A DNA stretch of 64,000 nucleotides, from positions 1 to 64,000 of the forward strand of contig NZ_WJYO01000002.1 of assembly GCF_010994095.1 (NCBI RefSeq), in the 5' to 3' direction. The notes under the pieces are model-generated. The model was not told the DNA's origin and searched no databases. It saw nothing but the letters and a program-made list of their open reading frames with translations. This stretch comes from Mumia xiangluensis (lineage in GTDB: Bacteria; Actinomycetota; Actinomycetes; Propionibacteriales; Nocardioidaceae). The translations under genes were made by a program, and so were the position numbers. Positions 35,386-44,722 of the stretch are shown piece after piece (the stretch's first letter is position 1; the number at the start of each line of letters is the position of its first letter).

Positions 35386-35859
35386 CTAGCGTACCGATCG
35401 CAGGACACGCGCCGTCGCGACGGCTGCCTGCGCGGCCTCACGACCCTTGTCCTCGCGACTGTCGGTGAGGCCCGCACGGTCGAGCGCCTGGCTCTCGTCG
35501 TCGCACGTGAGCAGACCGAACCCGACCGGCACACCCGTCTCCAGTGCCACCCGCGACAGACCGTCCGTGGCGGCCGCGCAGACATAGTCGAAGTGCGGGG
35601 TGCCGCCACGGATCACGACACCGAGCGCGACCACCGCGTCGTACCCGGAGCGCGCGTACGCCTGCACGACCGGCGCCAGCTCGAACGACCCGGGCACCCG
35701 GACGAGGATCGGCTCCGGGGCGCCCATCTCCGACAGTGCGCGCGTCGCGCCCCCGATCAGCCCGTCCATGACGACGGTGTGCCACGAGGACGCGACGATC
35801 GCGACCTTGAGGCCGCTCCCGTCGGTGCTCGCCAGGTCGGGCGAACCGTGTCCGCTCAT
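35386..35859 (-). CDS. ribH: 6,7-dimethyl-8-ribityllumazine synthase
   Basis: Penultimate step of riboflavin synthesis; condenses the pyrimidinedione with DHBP. 157 residues: [31 protein letters not shown] and [21 protein letters not shown], the last holding the catalytic His. ATG at 35859 overlaps the ribBA stop (ATGA). Last gene of the rib operon. Confidence 0.96.
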   Translation of the reverse strand: MSGHGSPDLASTDGSGLKVAIVASSWHTVVMDGLIGGATRALSEMGAPEPILVRVPGSFELAPVVQAYARSGYDAVVALGVVIRGGTPHFDYVCAAATDGLSRVALETGVPVGFGLLTCDDESQALDRAGLTDSREDKGREAAQAAVATARVLRSVR

Positions 35860-37166
35860 CGGGTGCTCTCCTTCGTGTCCGCAGCCGAGCTGTTCAGCTC
35901 GGCAGTCTCGATCTCGACCAGGTCAGGCAGGTGGTGGCCCATCCGCTCGGCCTTGGTCTGCAGGTAGCGCAGGTTGTCGTCGGTCGGGCTGATCGCCAGC
36001 GCCACGCGCTCGGCGACGGGCACGCCGTAGCGCTCCAGCGCCTCGACCTTGTCCGGGTTGTTCGTGAGCAGACGCACCGACGTGACGCCGAGGTCGCGCA
36101 GGATCTGCGCACCGTCCGCGTAGTGACGCGCATCGATGGGCAGGCCGAGGGCGAGGTTGGCGTCCACGGTGTCCTGGCCACCGTCCTGCAACGCGTACGC
36201 CTGGAGCTTGGCGAGCAGCCCGATCCCCCGGCCCTCGTGGCCGCGCAGGTAGACGATGACGCCGGAGCCGTGCTCGGTCACCGCCGCCATCGACGCCTGC
36301 AGCTGGGGCCCGCAGTCGCACCGCTGCGAACCGAGGACGTCGCCGGTCAGGCACTCCGAGTGGACCCGCACCAGGACGTCGGCGCCGTCGCCGAGGTCGC
36401 CGTACACGAGAGCGACCTGCTCGTTGCCGTCGACGATGTTGCGGTAGCCGTACGCGACGAAGGTGCCGAACTCGGTCGGCAGCCGTGTCTCGACCGCGCG
36501 CTCCATCTGCGACTCGTGACGGCGGCGGTACGTGATGAGGTCCTCGATCGAGATCATCGCCATGCCCTGCTCGTCGGCGAACTCACGCAGCCGCGGCGCG
36601 CGCATCAGGCTGCCGTCGTCGTTGATGAGCTCGCCGATGACGCCGGCCGGCGTGAGCCCGGCGAGCCGGACGAGATCGACCGCCGCCTCCGTGTGGCCGG
36701 CGCGGGCGAGGACGCCCCCCGGCTTCGCGCGCAGCGGAAGGATGTGGCCCGGCTGGATCAGCTCGAACGGCTCGGTGGCCGAGTCCGCGAGGACACGCAC
36801 GGTGTGCGCACGGTCGGCCGCGGAGATGCCGGTCGTGACGCCGTCGCGGGCGTCGACGGAGATCGTGTACGCGGTCTTGAGCCGGTCGCGGTTGTGCGGG
36901 GTCATGAGCGCGATGCCGAGCCGGTCGAGGATCTCGCCGGTCACCGGCGCGCAGACGTACCCGCTGGAGTAGCGGACCATCAGCCCCATCAGCTCGGGCG
37001 TCGCCTTGCTCGCCGCGAAGATCAGGTCGCCCTCGTTCTCGCGGCCCGGGTCGTCGACGACCACGACGGCCTTTCCCGCCGCCACGTCGGCGATCGCGCG
37101 CTCGACGGTGTCGAGACGGACCGCGTCCAGCTCGTCGTACGGGTCGATGCCCTGCTCTGCGCTCAT
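35856..37166 (-). CDS. ribBA: Bifunctional 3,4-dihydroxy-2-butanone 4-phosphate synthase / GTP cyclohydrolase II
   Basis: Makes both riboflavin precursors. 436 residues: the DHBP synthase domain (about 1-215) has [11 protein letters not shown] and [11 protein letters not shown]; the GTP cyclohydrolase II domain (about 225-430) has the zinc cysteines in [17 protein letters not shown] and [11 protein letters not shown]. Both active sites look intact. ATG at 37166 overlaps the ribM stop (ATGA), with GGAGG at a longer than usual distance. Confidence 0.96.
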   Translation of the reverse strand: MSAEQGIDPYDELDAVRLDTVERAIADVAAGKAVVVVDDPGRENEGDLIFAASKATPELMGLMVRYSSGYVCAPVTGEILDRLGIALMTPHNRDRLKTAYTISVDARDGVTTGISAADRAHTVRVLADSATEPFELIQPGHILPLRAKPGGVLARAGHTEAAVDLVRLAGLTPAGVIGELINDDGSLMRAPRLREFADEQGMAMISIEDLITYRRRHESQMERAVETRLPTEFGTFVAYGYRNIVDGNEQVALVYGDLGDGADVLVRVHSECLTGDVLGSQRCDCGPQLQASMAAVTEHGSGVIVYLRGHEGRGIGLLAKLQAYALQDGGQDTVDANLALGLPIDARHYADGAQILRDLGVTSVRLLTNNPDKVEALERYGVPVAERVALAISPTDDNLRYLQTKAERMGHHLPDLVEIETAELNSSAADTKESTR

Positions 37167-37858
37167 GCGCCCACCACCTCCGGTGCTCGGTCCTGGTTCG
37201 GCGCTTCGGCGCGCGCCACGCGTAGCCACACCACGAACCCCCAGACGACGAAGCCCGCGTAGACCGCGTACAGCACCGCCGAGGGGTAGTAGTGGAAGTA
37301 GATGAGCTCGGGGACCCCGACCAGGTCGACCGCGAGCCAGACGAGCCAGAAGTCGACCCACCCGCGCGCCATCGCGAAGGTGGCGAGGATCGAGCCGACG
37401 AAGATCCAGGCGTCCGCGACGTAGTACCAGGAGGGGGCCGGCCAGCCCGCGCCCACCTGGGTGAACAGCCACGCGCAGAAGACCACGCCGACGCCGGCGG
37501 CGAGCAGGTACGCCGTCCGCTCGCGCGTCGTCGCCCAGCGCGGCACCACCGCCGGCGCGTCGGGCGTGGTGCGGGTGCTCCGCCAGCGCTGCCAGCCGTA
37601 GATCGACACCGCGACGAAGAACACCTGCCGTGCGGCCTGCCCGAACAGCGGGGCGCCGTGGCCGCCGAGGGCGGTGCCGAGGAACACGGTGAACAGCAGC
37701 ACGTTGCCGACGATGCCGACCGGCCACGCCCACACCTTGCGACGCATCCCGCCGATCGCGGACGCGAGCCCGAACGCGTTGCCGACGATCTCGCGCCACG
37801 CGATGGCGTGCCCGCCGATCGTCAGGTGCGCGTCGTACAGGTCCGTGAGAAGGCTCAT
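37163..37858 (-). CDS. ribM: RibM/PnuC-family transporter, probably for riboflavin
   Basis: 231-residue membrane protein with about seven helices, PnuC fold: [27 protein letters not shown] near the N-terminus and [18 protein letters not shown] then [20 protein letters not shown] at the C-terminal half. PnuC proteins import vitamin precursors by facilitated diffusion. Its place between ribE and ribBA in an FMN-riboswitch operon matches ribM (pnuX) of Streptomyces and Corynebacterium, a riboflavin uptake protein, rather than a nicotinamide riboside carrier. ATG at 37858 overlaps the ribE stop (ATGA). Confidence 0.86.
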   Translation of the reverse strand: MSLLTDLYDAHLTIGGHAIAWREIVGNAFGLASAIGGMRRKVWAWPVGIVGNVLLFTVFLGTALGGHGAPLFGQAARQVFFVAVSIYGWQRWRSTRTTPDAPAVVPRWATTRERTAYLLAAGVGVVFCAWLFTQVGAGWPAPSWYYVADAWIFVGSILATFAMARGWVDFWLVWLAVDLVGVPELIYFHYYPSAVLYAVYAGFVVWGFVVWLRVARAEAPNQDRAPEVVGA

Positions 37859-38442
37859 CGCTGCATCATCTTCTCGACGTACTTGGCGAGGACATCCACC
37901 TCGAGGTTCACCGGTGCGCCCGGCTGCTTCGTCCCGAGGGTGGTCGCGTCCAGCGTCGTCGGGATCAGCGACACGGTGAACGAGTCGGGTCCCACGTCGA
38001 CGACCGTCAGCGACGTCCCGTCGACCGTGATCGACCCCTTCGGCACGAGGTAGCGGCCCAGGTCGGCGGGGAACGCGACCTCGACGACCTCCCAGTGGTC
38101 GCTCGGCGTCCGCGAGCGGACGACACCTGTGCCGTCGACGTGTCCCTGCACGATGTGGCCGCCGAACCGTCCGTCCGCACGCATCGCCCGCTCGAGGTTG
38201 ACGGGGTCGCCGACCGCGAGCGCACCGAGCGACGTCTTGTCGAGCGACTCCTTCATCACGTCGACCGTGAACGTCTCGGCGTCGTGATCGGTCACCGTCA
38301 GGCAGCAGCCGTTGACCGCGATCGAGTCCCCGTGCGCGGCGTCCGACACGACGAGGGGGCCGCGGACCGTGAGGCGGATCGCGTCCGCCTGCTCCTCGAT
38401 CGCGGCGATGCTGCCGAGCTCTTCGACGATTCCGGTGAACAT
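37855..38442 (-). CDS. ribE: Riboflavin synthase alpha chain
   Basis: Dismutates two lumazines to riboflavin. 195 residues, two tandem lumazine-binding barrels (about 1-97 and 98-190), [10 protein letters not shown] at the N-terminus, [12 protein letters not shown], and [11 protein letters not shown] in the second barrel. ATG at 38442 shares one base with the ribD stop (TGATG). Confidence 0.95.
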   Translation of the reverse strand: MFTGIVEELGSIAAIEEQADAIRLTVRGPLVVSDAAHGDSIAVNGCCLTVTDHDAETFTVDVMKESLDKTSLGALAVGDPVNLERAMRADGRFGGHIVQGHVDGTGVVRSRTPSDHWEVVEVAFPADLGRYLVPKGSITVDGTSLTVVDVGPDSFTVSLIPTTLDATTLGTKQPGAPVNLEVDVLAKYVEKMMQR

Positions 38443-39491
38443 CAGGAGCGGTCCTCATCTGTGGGTGCGAGCGGCCGGGGTCGTGCGGTGATCCGCAGGT
38501 CCGGGCCGACGTGGGTGGTGTCGGTGACGTCGAGCTGCACGGCGTCGGCGAGCGTCTGGATGCCCGTGCCGCTGAGCGCGGTGGCACCGGCGCCCAGCAG
38601 GGTCGGTGCGACGTAGGCGACCACCTCGTCGACCGCGCCCGCAGCGAGGAACGCTCCCGCGAGGCGTGGACCGCCCTCCAGCCAGACGTGCCGGATCTCG
38701 TGCTCCGCCAGCGCGGCGAGCGCCGCGTCGACGTCGCGGGTCACCAGCTGCAGGAACGGCGCGTCGTCGTCGCGGACGCGGGCGTCTGCAGCGACCAGCC
38801 GCTCGCCCATCACGACCCGGGTGGGCTGGACGGCGTACGGCAGCGGGGCGTTCTCGTCGTCGCGCAACGTCAGGCGAGGGTCGTCAGCGACCACGGTGCC
38901 GGTGCCGACGAGGATCGCGTCGCAGGCGGCGCGCAGCCGCTGCACGTCGAGGCGTGCCTCGGGGCCGGTGATCCACTGGCTCGACCCGTCGGCGGCGGCG
39001 CTGCGCCCGTCGAGGGTCGCGGCGAACTTCCAGGTGACGAACGGGCGGCCGGTGCGTACGGCGTGGGTCCACGCCACGTTGAGCCGCTCCGACTCGCCGG
39101 CGAGCAGGCCGCCCTCGACGTCGACGCCCGCTGCGCGAAGCCGGTCGGCTCCCCCGGAGGCGACCGGGTTCGGGTCGTCGGCGGCGTACACGACACGCAC
39201 GACCCCGGCCGCGATCAGGGCCTCCGAGCAGGCGCCCGTACGGCCGGTGTGGTTGCACGGCTCCAGCGTGACGACCGCGGTCGCGCCGCGGGCCCGGTCG
39301 CCGGCCCTTGCGAGGGCGTCGGCCTCGGCGTGCGGCGTACCGGCTCCACGGTGTGCTCCGACCGCGACGACCGTGCCGGCGGGATCGAGGATCACGCAGC
39401 CGACGCGCGGGTTCGGGAGCGCCTTGTCGACGGCCTCGCGCGCAGCGTCGAGTGCTCGGCGCATCGCCGTCTGCTCGTGGTGATCTGCCAC
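38442..39491 (-). CDS. ribD: Riboflavin biosynthesis deaminase/reductase
   Basis: Deaminates then reduces the GTP cyclohydrolase product. 349 residues: a zinc deaminase domain (about 1-140) with HAEADAL and PCNHTGRTGAC, and a reductase domain (about 150-340) with FVTWKFAATLDGRSAA and LEGGPRLAGAF. GTG at 39491 is inferred from the domain start and AAGGG upstream; an ATG nine codons in is an alternative. First gene after the FMN riboswitch; a helix that encloses the ribosome site lies at 39491-39527. Confidence 0.94.
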   Translation of the reverse strand: MADHHEQTAMRRALDAAREAVDKALPNPRVGCVILDPAGTVVAVGAHRGAGTPHAEADALARAGDRARGATAVVTLEPCNHTGRTGACSEALIAAGVVRVVYAADDPNPVASGGADRLRAAGVDVEGGLLAGESERLNVAWTHAVRTGRPFVTWKFAATLDGRSAAADGSSQWITGPEARLDVQRLRAACDAILVGTGTVVADDPRLTLRDDENAPLPYAVQPTRVVMGERLVAADARVRDDDAPFLQLVTRDVDAALAALAEHEIRHVWLEGGPRLAGAFLAAGAVDEVVAYVAPTLLGAGATALSGTGIQTLADAVQLDVTDTTHVGPDLRITARPRPLAPTDEDRS

Positions 39492-39527
39492 CGGAGCGCC
39501 CTTCCGTCGTCGTGACGCGGGCTCCGG
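39491..39527 (-). promoter_or_regulatory. Helix enclosing the ribD ribosome-binding site
   Basis: In the mRNA CCGGAGC (39527-39521) can pair perfectly with GCTCCGG (39497-39491), which includes the first base of the GTG start; GGAAGGG lies in the loop. It could be the expression platform by which the upstream FMN riboswitch blocks translation. Confidence 0.4.
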
Positions 39528-39588
39528 GGATGACGAGACCAGCACCCCGTCCTGACGGGTCGACGGGCGACCTGACAGCACGAGGTGT

Positions 39589-39719
39589 TTGCGCGTTCCT
39601 CCCATCCGGACTTTCACCGTCGGTCCTGGAGTTCCACCAGGTCAACCAGTCACCCGAAGGCTCGTGGCTCGCGGACTGTCACCGCCGGCTCGGAATTGCA
39701 CCGACCCCGGAGCACGCAA
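39589..39719 (-). ncRNA. FMN riboswitch (RFN element)
   Basis: On the minus strand the sequence carries the conserved RFN blocks in order: GGGGTCGGTGCAATTCC, CCGGCGGTGACAGTCCGCGA, GACCTGGTGGAACTCCAGG, GACCGACGGTGAAAGTCC and GGATGGGAGGAACG. The P1 stem is closed by TTGCGTGCTCC and GGAACGCGCAA with two wobble or mismatched positions. It lies 98 nt upstream of ribD and should lower rib operon expression when FMN is plentiful. No U-rich terminator follows, so translational control is more likely. Confidence 0.95.
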
Positions 39720-39732
39720 TGCTCTTGCGCCC

Positions 39733-39738
39733 AGTGTA
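39733..39738 (-). promoter_or_regulatory. -10 box of the rib operon
   Basis: TACACT on the minus strand predicts a start near 39726, just before the riboswitch. The -35 region is weak (GCCGTG at 17 bp). Confidence 0.45.
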
Positions 39739-39792
39739 CGAGGGTGCGAGAGCCGCACGGCACCGGTCCCGGCCGATGAGACGTGGGTCGCC

Positions 39793-40464
39793 TCAGGCGT
39801 GTCGGTGCGTCGCCTCCGCGGCCCGGTCGCGCAGCTGGTCGACCATCGCGCCCGGATCGTCCGCCCCGAACACCGCGGACCCGGCGACGAAGGTGTCGGC
39901 ACCTGCCTCGGCGCACCGCTCGATCGTGTCGGCGGAGACGCCACCGTCGACCTGCAGCCAGATGTCGCCCCCGTGCTTGTCGAGCAGCGCGCGCGTCCGG
40001 CGGATCTTCGGAAGCATGATGTCGAGGAACGCCTGACCGCCGAACCCCGGCTCGACCGTCATCAGGAGCACCATGTCGAGCTCGGGGAGGAGGTCCTCGT
40101 ACGGCTCGATCGGCGTCGCCGGCTTCAGCGCCATCGACGCGCGGGCGTCCTGGGCACGCAGCTCGCGCGCCAGCCGCACGGGAGCGGCGGCGGCCTCGAC
40201 GTGGAACGTCACGCTCTGGGCGCCGGCCTCGGCGTACGCGGGTGCCCAGCGGTCCGGGTCCTCGATCATGAGGTGCGCGTCCACCGGGACGTCGGTGACC
40301 CTGCTGATCGCCTCGAGCACTGGGAGGCCGAGCGTCAGGTTGGGGACGAAGTGGTTGTCCATCACGTCGACGTGGACCCAGTCGGCTCCCGCGATCCGTG
40401 TGACGTCGCGCTCGAGGTTCGCGAAGTCGGCGGAGAGGATGCTCGGCGAGATGCGGATGCCCAT
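39793..40464 (-). CDS. rpe: Ribulose-phosphate 3-epimerase
   Basis: Interconverts ribulose- and xylulose-5-phosphate in the pentose phosphate and Calvin-type pathways. 223-residue TIM barrel: [14 protein letters not shown] (start of strand 1), [12 protein letters not shown] and [12 protein letters not shown] with the metal-binding residues, [12 protein letters not shown] and VDGGVSADT. The start at 40464 is supported by TAGCCT 7 nt upstream, so the mRNA is probably leaderless. It lies upstream of the rib operon, a common actinobacterial order, and supplies ribulose-5-phosphate used by RibB. Confidence 0.95.
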   Translation of the reverse strand: MGIRISPSILSADFANLERDVTRIAGADWVHVDVMDNHFVPNLTLGLPVLEAISRVTDVPVDAHLMIEDPDRWAPAYAEAGAQSVTFHVEAAAAPVRLARELRAQDARASMALKPATPIEPYEDLLPELDMVLLMTVEPGFGGQAFLDIMLPKIRRTRALLDKHGGDIWLQVDGGVSADTIERCAEAGADTFVAGSAVFGADDPGAMVDQLRDRAAEATHRHA

Positions 40465-40471
40465 GGACGAC

Positions 40472-40497
40472 AGGCTAGTCGGGTGCGCCGTTACGCT
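40472..40497. promoter_or_regulatory. Back-to-back leaderless promoters of rpe and the SDR gene
   Basis: TAGCCT (minus, 40477-40472) lies 7 nt from the rpe ATG; TACGCT (plus, 40492-40497) lies 6 nt from the GTG at 40504. The two promoters share a 39-bp gap and must exclude each other sterically at least in part. Confidence 0.5.
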
Positions 40498-40503
40498 GCG
40501 CAG

Positions 40504-41238
40504 GTGAGTACCCCGGGCGTCATCGTCGTGACAGGAGCCTCTCGTGGCCTCGGCGCCGCGATCGCTCGCACGCTGGCGGCCGACGGGAGGCCTGTGGCGG
40601 TCAACTACCGGCGGGGCCGCGATGCCGCGCACGGCGTCGTCGAGGACATCAGAGCGTCGGGGGGCGAGGCGGAGGCGTTCGCGGCCGACGTCGTCGACGA
40701 GGACGAGGTGTCGCGCCTGTTCAGCGACATCGAGGACCGGCTCGGACCCGTGACGGCGGTGGTCGCCAACGCGACCGGCCCCCAGCCGTCCGCCGCTGTC
40801 GACGAGCTCACCTGGCGTGCCCACCTCGACCAGCTCGAGTTCTTCGTCAAGAGTCCGACGCTGCTCGTCCAGGCTGCGCTCCCCGCCATGCGCGCAGCGG
40901 GCGGCGGCCGGGTCGTGATGATCGGGTCCGACATGACGGCGCGGGCGCTGCCGCGCGCCTCGGCGTACGTCGCGGCCAAGACCGCGCAGATCGGCCTCAC
41001 GAAGGTGTGGGCCAAGGAGCTCGGCCCGCTCGGCATCACGGTCAACCTCGTGGAGCCGGGCTGGATCCCGGTGGAGCGGCACGCGGGCGCCGACACGACG
41101 ACGTACGCGGCTGAGGTCCCGATGGGGCGGATGGGGACCCCCGACGACGTCGCGGCCATGGTGTCTCACCTCGTCTCCGACGCCGGTGGCTTTGTCACCG
41201 GGCAGCAGATCACCGTCAACGGGGGCCACGTCCTCTGA
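40504..41238 (+). CDS. Short-chain dehydrogenase/reductase (FabG-like)
   Basis: An NAD(P)H-dependent oxidoreductase, 244 residues, classical SDR: cofactor motif TGASRGLG (about 10-17), NAT after ANATGPQ, catalytic Ser in MIGSDM and YVAAK (about 157-161). It resembles 3-oxoacyl-ACP reductase FabG, but no fatty acid genes are near and the acceptor is unknown. The GTG at 40504 is supported by a leaderless -10. Convergent with rsmB. Confidence 0.88.
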   Translation: MSTPGVIVVTGASRGLGAAIARTLAADGRPVAVNYRRGRDAAHGVVEDIRASGGEAEAFAADVVDEDEVSRLFSDIEDRLGPVTAVVANATGPQPSAAVDELTWRAHLDQLEFFVKSPTLLVQAALPAMRAAGGGRVVMIGSDMTARALPRASAYVAAKTAQIGLTKVWAKELGPLGITVNLVEPGWIPVERHAGADTTTYAAEVPMGRMGTPDDVAAMVSHLVSDAGGFVTGQQITVNGGHVL

Positions 41239-41269
41239 CGGTGGCGACGCCGGACCCGACCCGGCGCGG

Positions 41270-42640
41270 TCAGGGAAGGCGGCGGAGGACGGCGACGAAC
41301 ATCGCGTCCGTCCCGTGCAGGTGCGGCCACAGCTGGGCGTACGGCGCGGACCGGTCGAGGTGCGGCACGTCCGGGAGGACCGCGGTGGCGTCGAGGACCT
41401 CGACGTCGTCACGCGCGGAGATCACCGCGTCGACGATGTCCCGGGTCTCGCTGAGGTGGGGTGAGCACGTCGCGTACGCGACCACGCCACCGACGCGTGT
41501 CAGGTCCAGCGCATGCTCGAGCAGCGCCTTCTGCAGCGCCGTCAGCGACTCGAGGTCCGACGGCTGGCGCCGCCAGCGGGCCTCCGGGCGCCGCCGCAGG
41601 GCACCGAGACCGGTGCACGGGGCGTCCACGACGACCCGGTCGTACGGCGTCGCCGACTCCAACGTGCGCCCGTCGTGGACGGTGACCTCCGTGTTGTCGA
41701 GGAGGCGGACCGCCGAGCGTACGAGGTCTGCCCGGTGCGGGGTCACCTCGTTCGCGACGAGCGTCCCGCCGCGTCCGGCGGCGATCGCACCGAGCAGCGC
41801 CGCCTTGCCCCCGGGCCCGGCGCACAGGTCGAGCCAGCGCTCGTCGGGTCCGTCGACCGGCACCGACGCACCGACGATCGCGACCAGCTGCGAGCCCTCG
41901 TCCTGGACGCCGACCCGCCCGTCGCGCACGGCGGGGATGCCGCCGGGATCGCCGCCGGCGAGGCGGAACGCGTACGGCGACCACTCCCCCGGCTCACCGT
42001 CGACGCCGTCGAGATCTCCCGGCTCAGCGAGACCGGGTCGCGCCACGAGGGTCACCTGCGGGGGCTCGTTGTCCGCGGCGAGCAGCGCGCCCAGCTCGCC
42101 GTCGTGCTCACCGAGCGCGTCGCGGAAGGCCTCGACGACCCATCGCGGGTGGGCGTGGACGACGGCGAGGTGTCCGACGGGGTCCTCGGCGTACGGCGGC
42201 GCGACCCGTGACACCCACGTGTCCAGGTCGGCGGCCGCGACCTTGCGGAGGACGGCGTTCACGAAGGACGCGGGGCGGTGCCCGATGACGGCACGCGTCA
42301 GGTCGACGCTCGTCGAGACGGCGGCGTGGCTGGGGACCCGCATGGCGAGGAGCTGATGGGTGCCGAGCCGCAGCACGTCGCGTACCGGGGCGTCGATCCC
42401 CTTCGGCGCGAGCGTGTCGAGCACGGCGTCGTACGTCCGCGAGCGGCGGATCGTGCCGTGCGTGAGCTCGGTGGTGAACGCGGCGTCGCGGCCGGTGATG
42501 CCGTGGTCCCGCAGCAGGCCCGGCAGAAGGAGGTTGACGTAGGCGTCCTGCTCCTCGACGGCCCGCAGCACCTCCCACGCGACCTTGCGGGTGGGATCGA
42601 CGCGCTGGCGGGTCTGCGGCCGGTCACGACGCTCAGCCAA
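41270..42640 (-). CDS. rsmB: 16S rRNA (cytosine-967-C5)-methyltransferase RsmB
   Basis: Methylates C967 of 16S rRNA. 456 residues: NusB-like N-terminal domain (about 12-150), then a Rossmann methyltransferase with the SAM motif [13 protein letters not shown], motif [21 protein letters not shown] and motif VI cysteine in [18 protein letters not shown] at 42640 is chosen because GGAGC lies 7 nt upstream, giving an 8-nt overlap with fmt; an ATG at 42688 would be deep inside fmt. Follows fmt, the usual order. Confidence 0.92.
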   Translation of the reverse strand: MAERRDRPQTRQRVDPTRKVAWEVLRAVEEQDAYVNLLLPGLLRDHGITGRDAAFTTELTHGTIRRSRTYDAVLDTLAPKGIDAPVRDVLRLGTHQLLAMRVPSHAAVSTSVDLTRAVIGHRPASFVNAVLRKVAAADLDTWVSRVAPPYAEDPVGHLAVVHAHPRWVVEAFRDALGEHDGELGALLAADNEPPQVTLVARPGLAEPGDLDGVDGEPGEWSPYAFRLAGGDPGGIPAVRDGRVGVQDEGSQLVAIVGASVPVDGPDERWLDLCAGPGGKAALLGAIAAGRGGTLVANEVTPHRADLVRSAVRLLDNTEVTVHDGRTLESATPYDRVVVDAPCTGLGALRRRPEARWRRQPSDLESLTALQKALLEHALDLTRVGGVVAYATCSPHLSETRDIVDAVISARDDVEVLDATAVLPDVPHLDRSAPYAQLWPHLHGTDAMFVAVLRRLP

Positions 42641-43556
42641 GGCGTGCTCCGGGCTCGGGGCGCACACCGCGCGCCCAGTCGGCGGCACCCATGGCCTTCT
42701 TGCCGTGCGGCTGGACCTCGCCGAGGCGGACGTCGGTCGTCCCCGTGCCGACGCGGACCTCGGACTTCGTGGTCGCGATCTCCCCGGGCTTGAGCGTGGT
42801 CTCGTCGAGGACGCTGACCGGGCCGAGCTTCAGCCGCTCGCCCGCGTAGGTGGTCCAGGCGCCCGGCGCGGGGGTGCACCCGCGGATCCTCCGGTCGACA
42901 CCGAGCGCCGGGACGGTCCAGTCGACCTCGGCGTCCTCGGTGGTGAGCTTCGGGGCGTACGACAGCCCGTCCTCGGGCTGCGTGCGCGCCTCGATGTCGC
43001 TGGCCTCGAGGTGGTCGATCACGTCGACGAGCAGTCCGGAGCCGACGTCGGCGAGGCGGGCGAGCAGCGTCCCGGCCGTGTCCTCCGGGCGGATGCGCTC
43101 GGTCAGGAGCCCGAACACCGGGCCCGCGTCGAGCTCGGCCACCAGCGAGAACACCGAGGCTCCGGTGACCTCGTCGCCCGCGATCAGCGCATGCTGGACC
43201 GGTGCGGCCCCGCGCCACGCGGGCAGGACGGAGAAGTGCAGGTTCACCCATCCCAGGCGCGGGATGGTGAGGACGTCGGCCGGGATCAGCCCGCCGTAGG
43301 CGACGACAGGCGCACAGTCCGGCGCGATCTCGCGCAGCCGCTCCACGAAGGCCGGGTCGCTCGGGCGAGAGGGTCGGAGCACCTCGATCCCGAGCTCGAG
43401 CGCCCGCTCGGCCACCGGCGACGGGCGGAGCGTACGACCTCGGCCGGCGCGGGCGTCCGGACGGGTGACGACCGCGGCCACGTCGTGGTCGCTGGCGACG
43501 AGGGCGTCGAGGGAGGGCAGCGCGACCTCGGGGGTCCCGGCGAAGACGAGTCTCAC
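42633..43556 (-). CDS. fmt: Methionyl-tRNA formyltransferase
   Basis: Formylates initiator Met-tRNA using 10-formyl-THF. 307 residues: [17 protein letters not shown] at the N-terminus, catalytic [18 protein letters not shown] (Asn-His-Asp site region), DAGPVFGL and a C-terminal beta-barrel (about 205-300). GTG at 43556 has TAGGCT 7 nt upstream (43569-43564), suggesting a leaderless transcript; no Shine-Dalgarno is present. Confidence 0.95.
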   Translation of the reverse strand: MRLVFAGTPEVALPSLDALVASDHDVAAVVTRPDARAGRGRTLRPSPVAERALELGIEVLRPSRPSDPAFVERLREIAPDCAPVVAYGGLIPADVLTIPRLGWVNLHFSVLPAWRGAAPVQHALIAGDEVTGASVFSLVAELDAGPVFGLLTERIRPEDTAGTLLARLADVGSGLLVDVIDHLEASDIEARTQPEDGLSYAPKLTTEDAEVDWTVPALGVDRRIRGCTPAPGAWTTYAGERLKLGPVSVLDETTLKPGEIATTKSEVRVGTGTTDVRLGEVQPHGKKAMGAADWARGVRPEPGARLG

Positions 43557-43563
43557 GACCCCC

Positions 43564-43569
43564 AGCCTA
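43564..43569 (-). promoter_or_regulatory. -10 box for a leaderless fmt transcript
   Basis: TAGGCT on the minus strand followed by 7 nt and the GTG start codon. Confidence 0.5.
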
Positions 43570-43629
43570 GGGGGCGGTCGACAGCGGAACTCGGTCGCTC
43601 TCGGGCCGCGTCGGTGGTGGAGTGACGGT

Positions 43630-44685
43630 ATGCACCCGCCGGAGCACAGAATCGTCCGCCCGCCGAAGCCGCGCCCCGGGGACCGCATCGCCGTGGTCTC
43701 CCCGTCGTGGGCCGCCCCGGCGCACTTCCCCGCGCTCCACGAGCAGGCGCTGCGGCGCCTGCGTGAGGTCACCGGCCTCGTCCCCGTCGAGTACCCGACG
43801 ACGCGGGCCGACTCCTCTCCCGAGGCGCGGGCGCACGACCTCGAGGCGGCGTTCGCCGACCCTGAGATCCGTGCCGTCGTCGCCACCATCGGCGGCGACG
43901 ACCAGATCACCGTGGTCCGCCACCTCGATCCGGAGGTCGCCCGCGCCGACCCGAAGCCGTTCGTCGGCTACAGCGACAACACGAACCTCCTGAACTGGCT
44001 CTGGGTGAACGGCGTCGGCGGCTTCTACGGCGGGTCGACGCAGGTCCACCTCGGCGCCGGACCGGGGGTCGACGCCGTGCACGCAGCATCGTTACGGGCC
44101 GCCCTGCTCGACGGAGGGACCCTGGAGGTGACCGACCCCGGCGTGTCGGAGGACACCGGCGTGCCGTGGACGGACCCGGCCTCGCTGACGTCGTACGGCG
44201 AGCGCGACGCCACCGAGCCGTGGTCGTGGCACGGCCCTCCGCGGATCGTTACCGGGCGCACGTGGGGCGGCTGCCTGGAGATACTCGAGTGGATCCTCAC
44301 CGCGAACCGGTTCCCGTTGCCGCCGAGCGTGCTCGAGGGTGGCGTCCTGCTCGTCGAGACCTCCGAGGAGCTGCCGTCCGCGCAGACCGTAGGCCGGATC
44401 CTCCGCTCGATCGGCGAGCGCGGCCTCCTCCGAGCGGTCGACGCCGTCCTCGTCGCCCGACCTCCGACCTCCGACCTCGAGCAGCGTCCGCCGGAGGACG
44501 AGCGTCGACGTCTTCGCGACGCGCAGCGCGAGGCAGCGGTCGCGACGATCGCGGCGTACAACCCGGACGCGGTCGTCGTCGTCGGCATCCCCTTCGGCCA
44601 CACTCGCCCGCAGTGGATCCTCCCCTACGGCGGCACCGTCACGGTCGACGGCGTACGGCAGCGGGTGGTCGCCGACTACGCGTGA
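43630..44685 (+). CDS. S66-family LD-carboxypeptidase / MccF-like peptidase
   Basis: A serine peptidase of family S66, 351 residues. The nucleophile is the Ser in [11 protein letters not shown] (about residue 118), the Glu/His partners lie in VLLVETSEE and [10 protein letters not shown] near the C-terminus, and [13 protein letters not shown] opens the fold. S66 members trim the D-Ala of peptidoglycan tetrapeptides or cleave microcin C7-like aminoacyl nucleotides; which applies here is unclear. No signal peptide, so cytoplasmic. ATG at 43630 has GGAG eight bases upstream. Confidence 0.86.
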   Translation: MHPPEHRIVRPPKPRPGDRIAVVSPSWAAPAHFPALHEQALRRLREVTGLVPVEYPTTRADSSPEARAHDLEAAFADPEIRAVVATIGGDDQITVVRHLDPEVARADPKPFVGYSDNTNLLNWLWVNGVGGFYGGSTQVHLGAGPGVDAVHAASLRAALLDGGTLEVTDPGVSEDTGVPWTDPASLTSYGERDATEPWSWHGPPRIVTGRTWGGCLEILEWILTANRFPLPPSVLEGGVLLVETSEELPSAQTVGRILRSIGERGLLRAVDAVLVARPPTSDLEQRPPEDERRRLRDAQREAAVATIAAYNPDAVVVVGIPFGHTRPQWILPYGGTVTVDGVRQRVVADYA

Positions 44686-44722
44686 CGCCCCGCGCCGCCC
44701 TGCGTACGGCGGCGCGCCGGCG

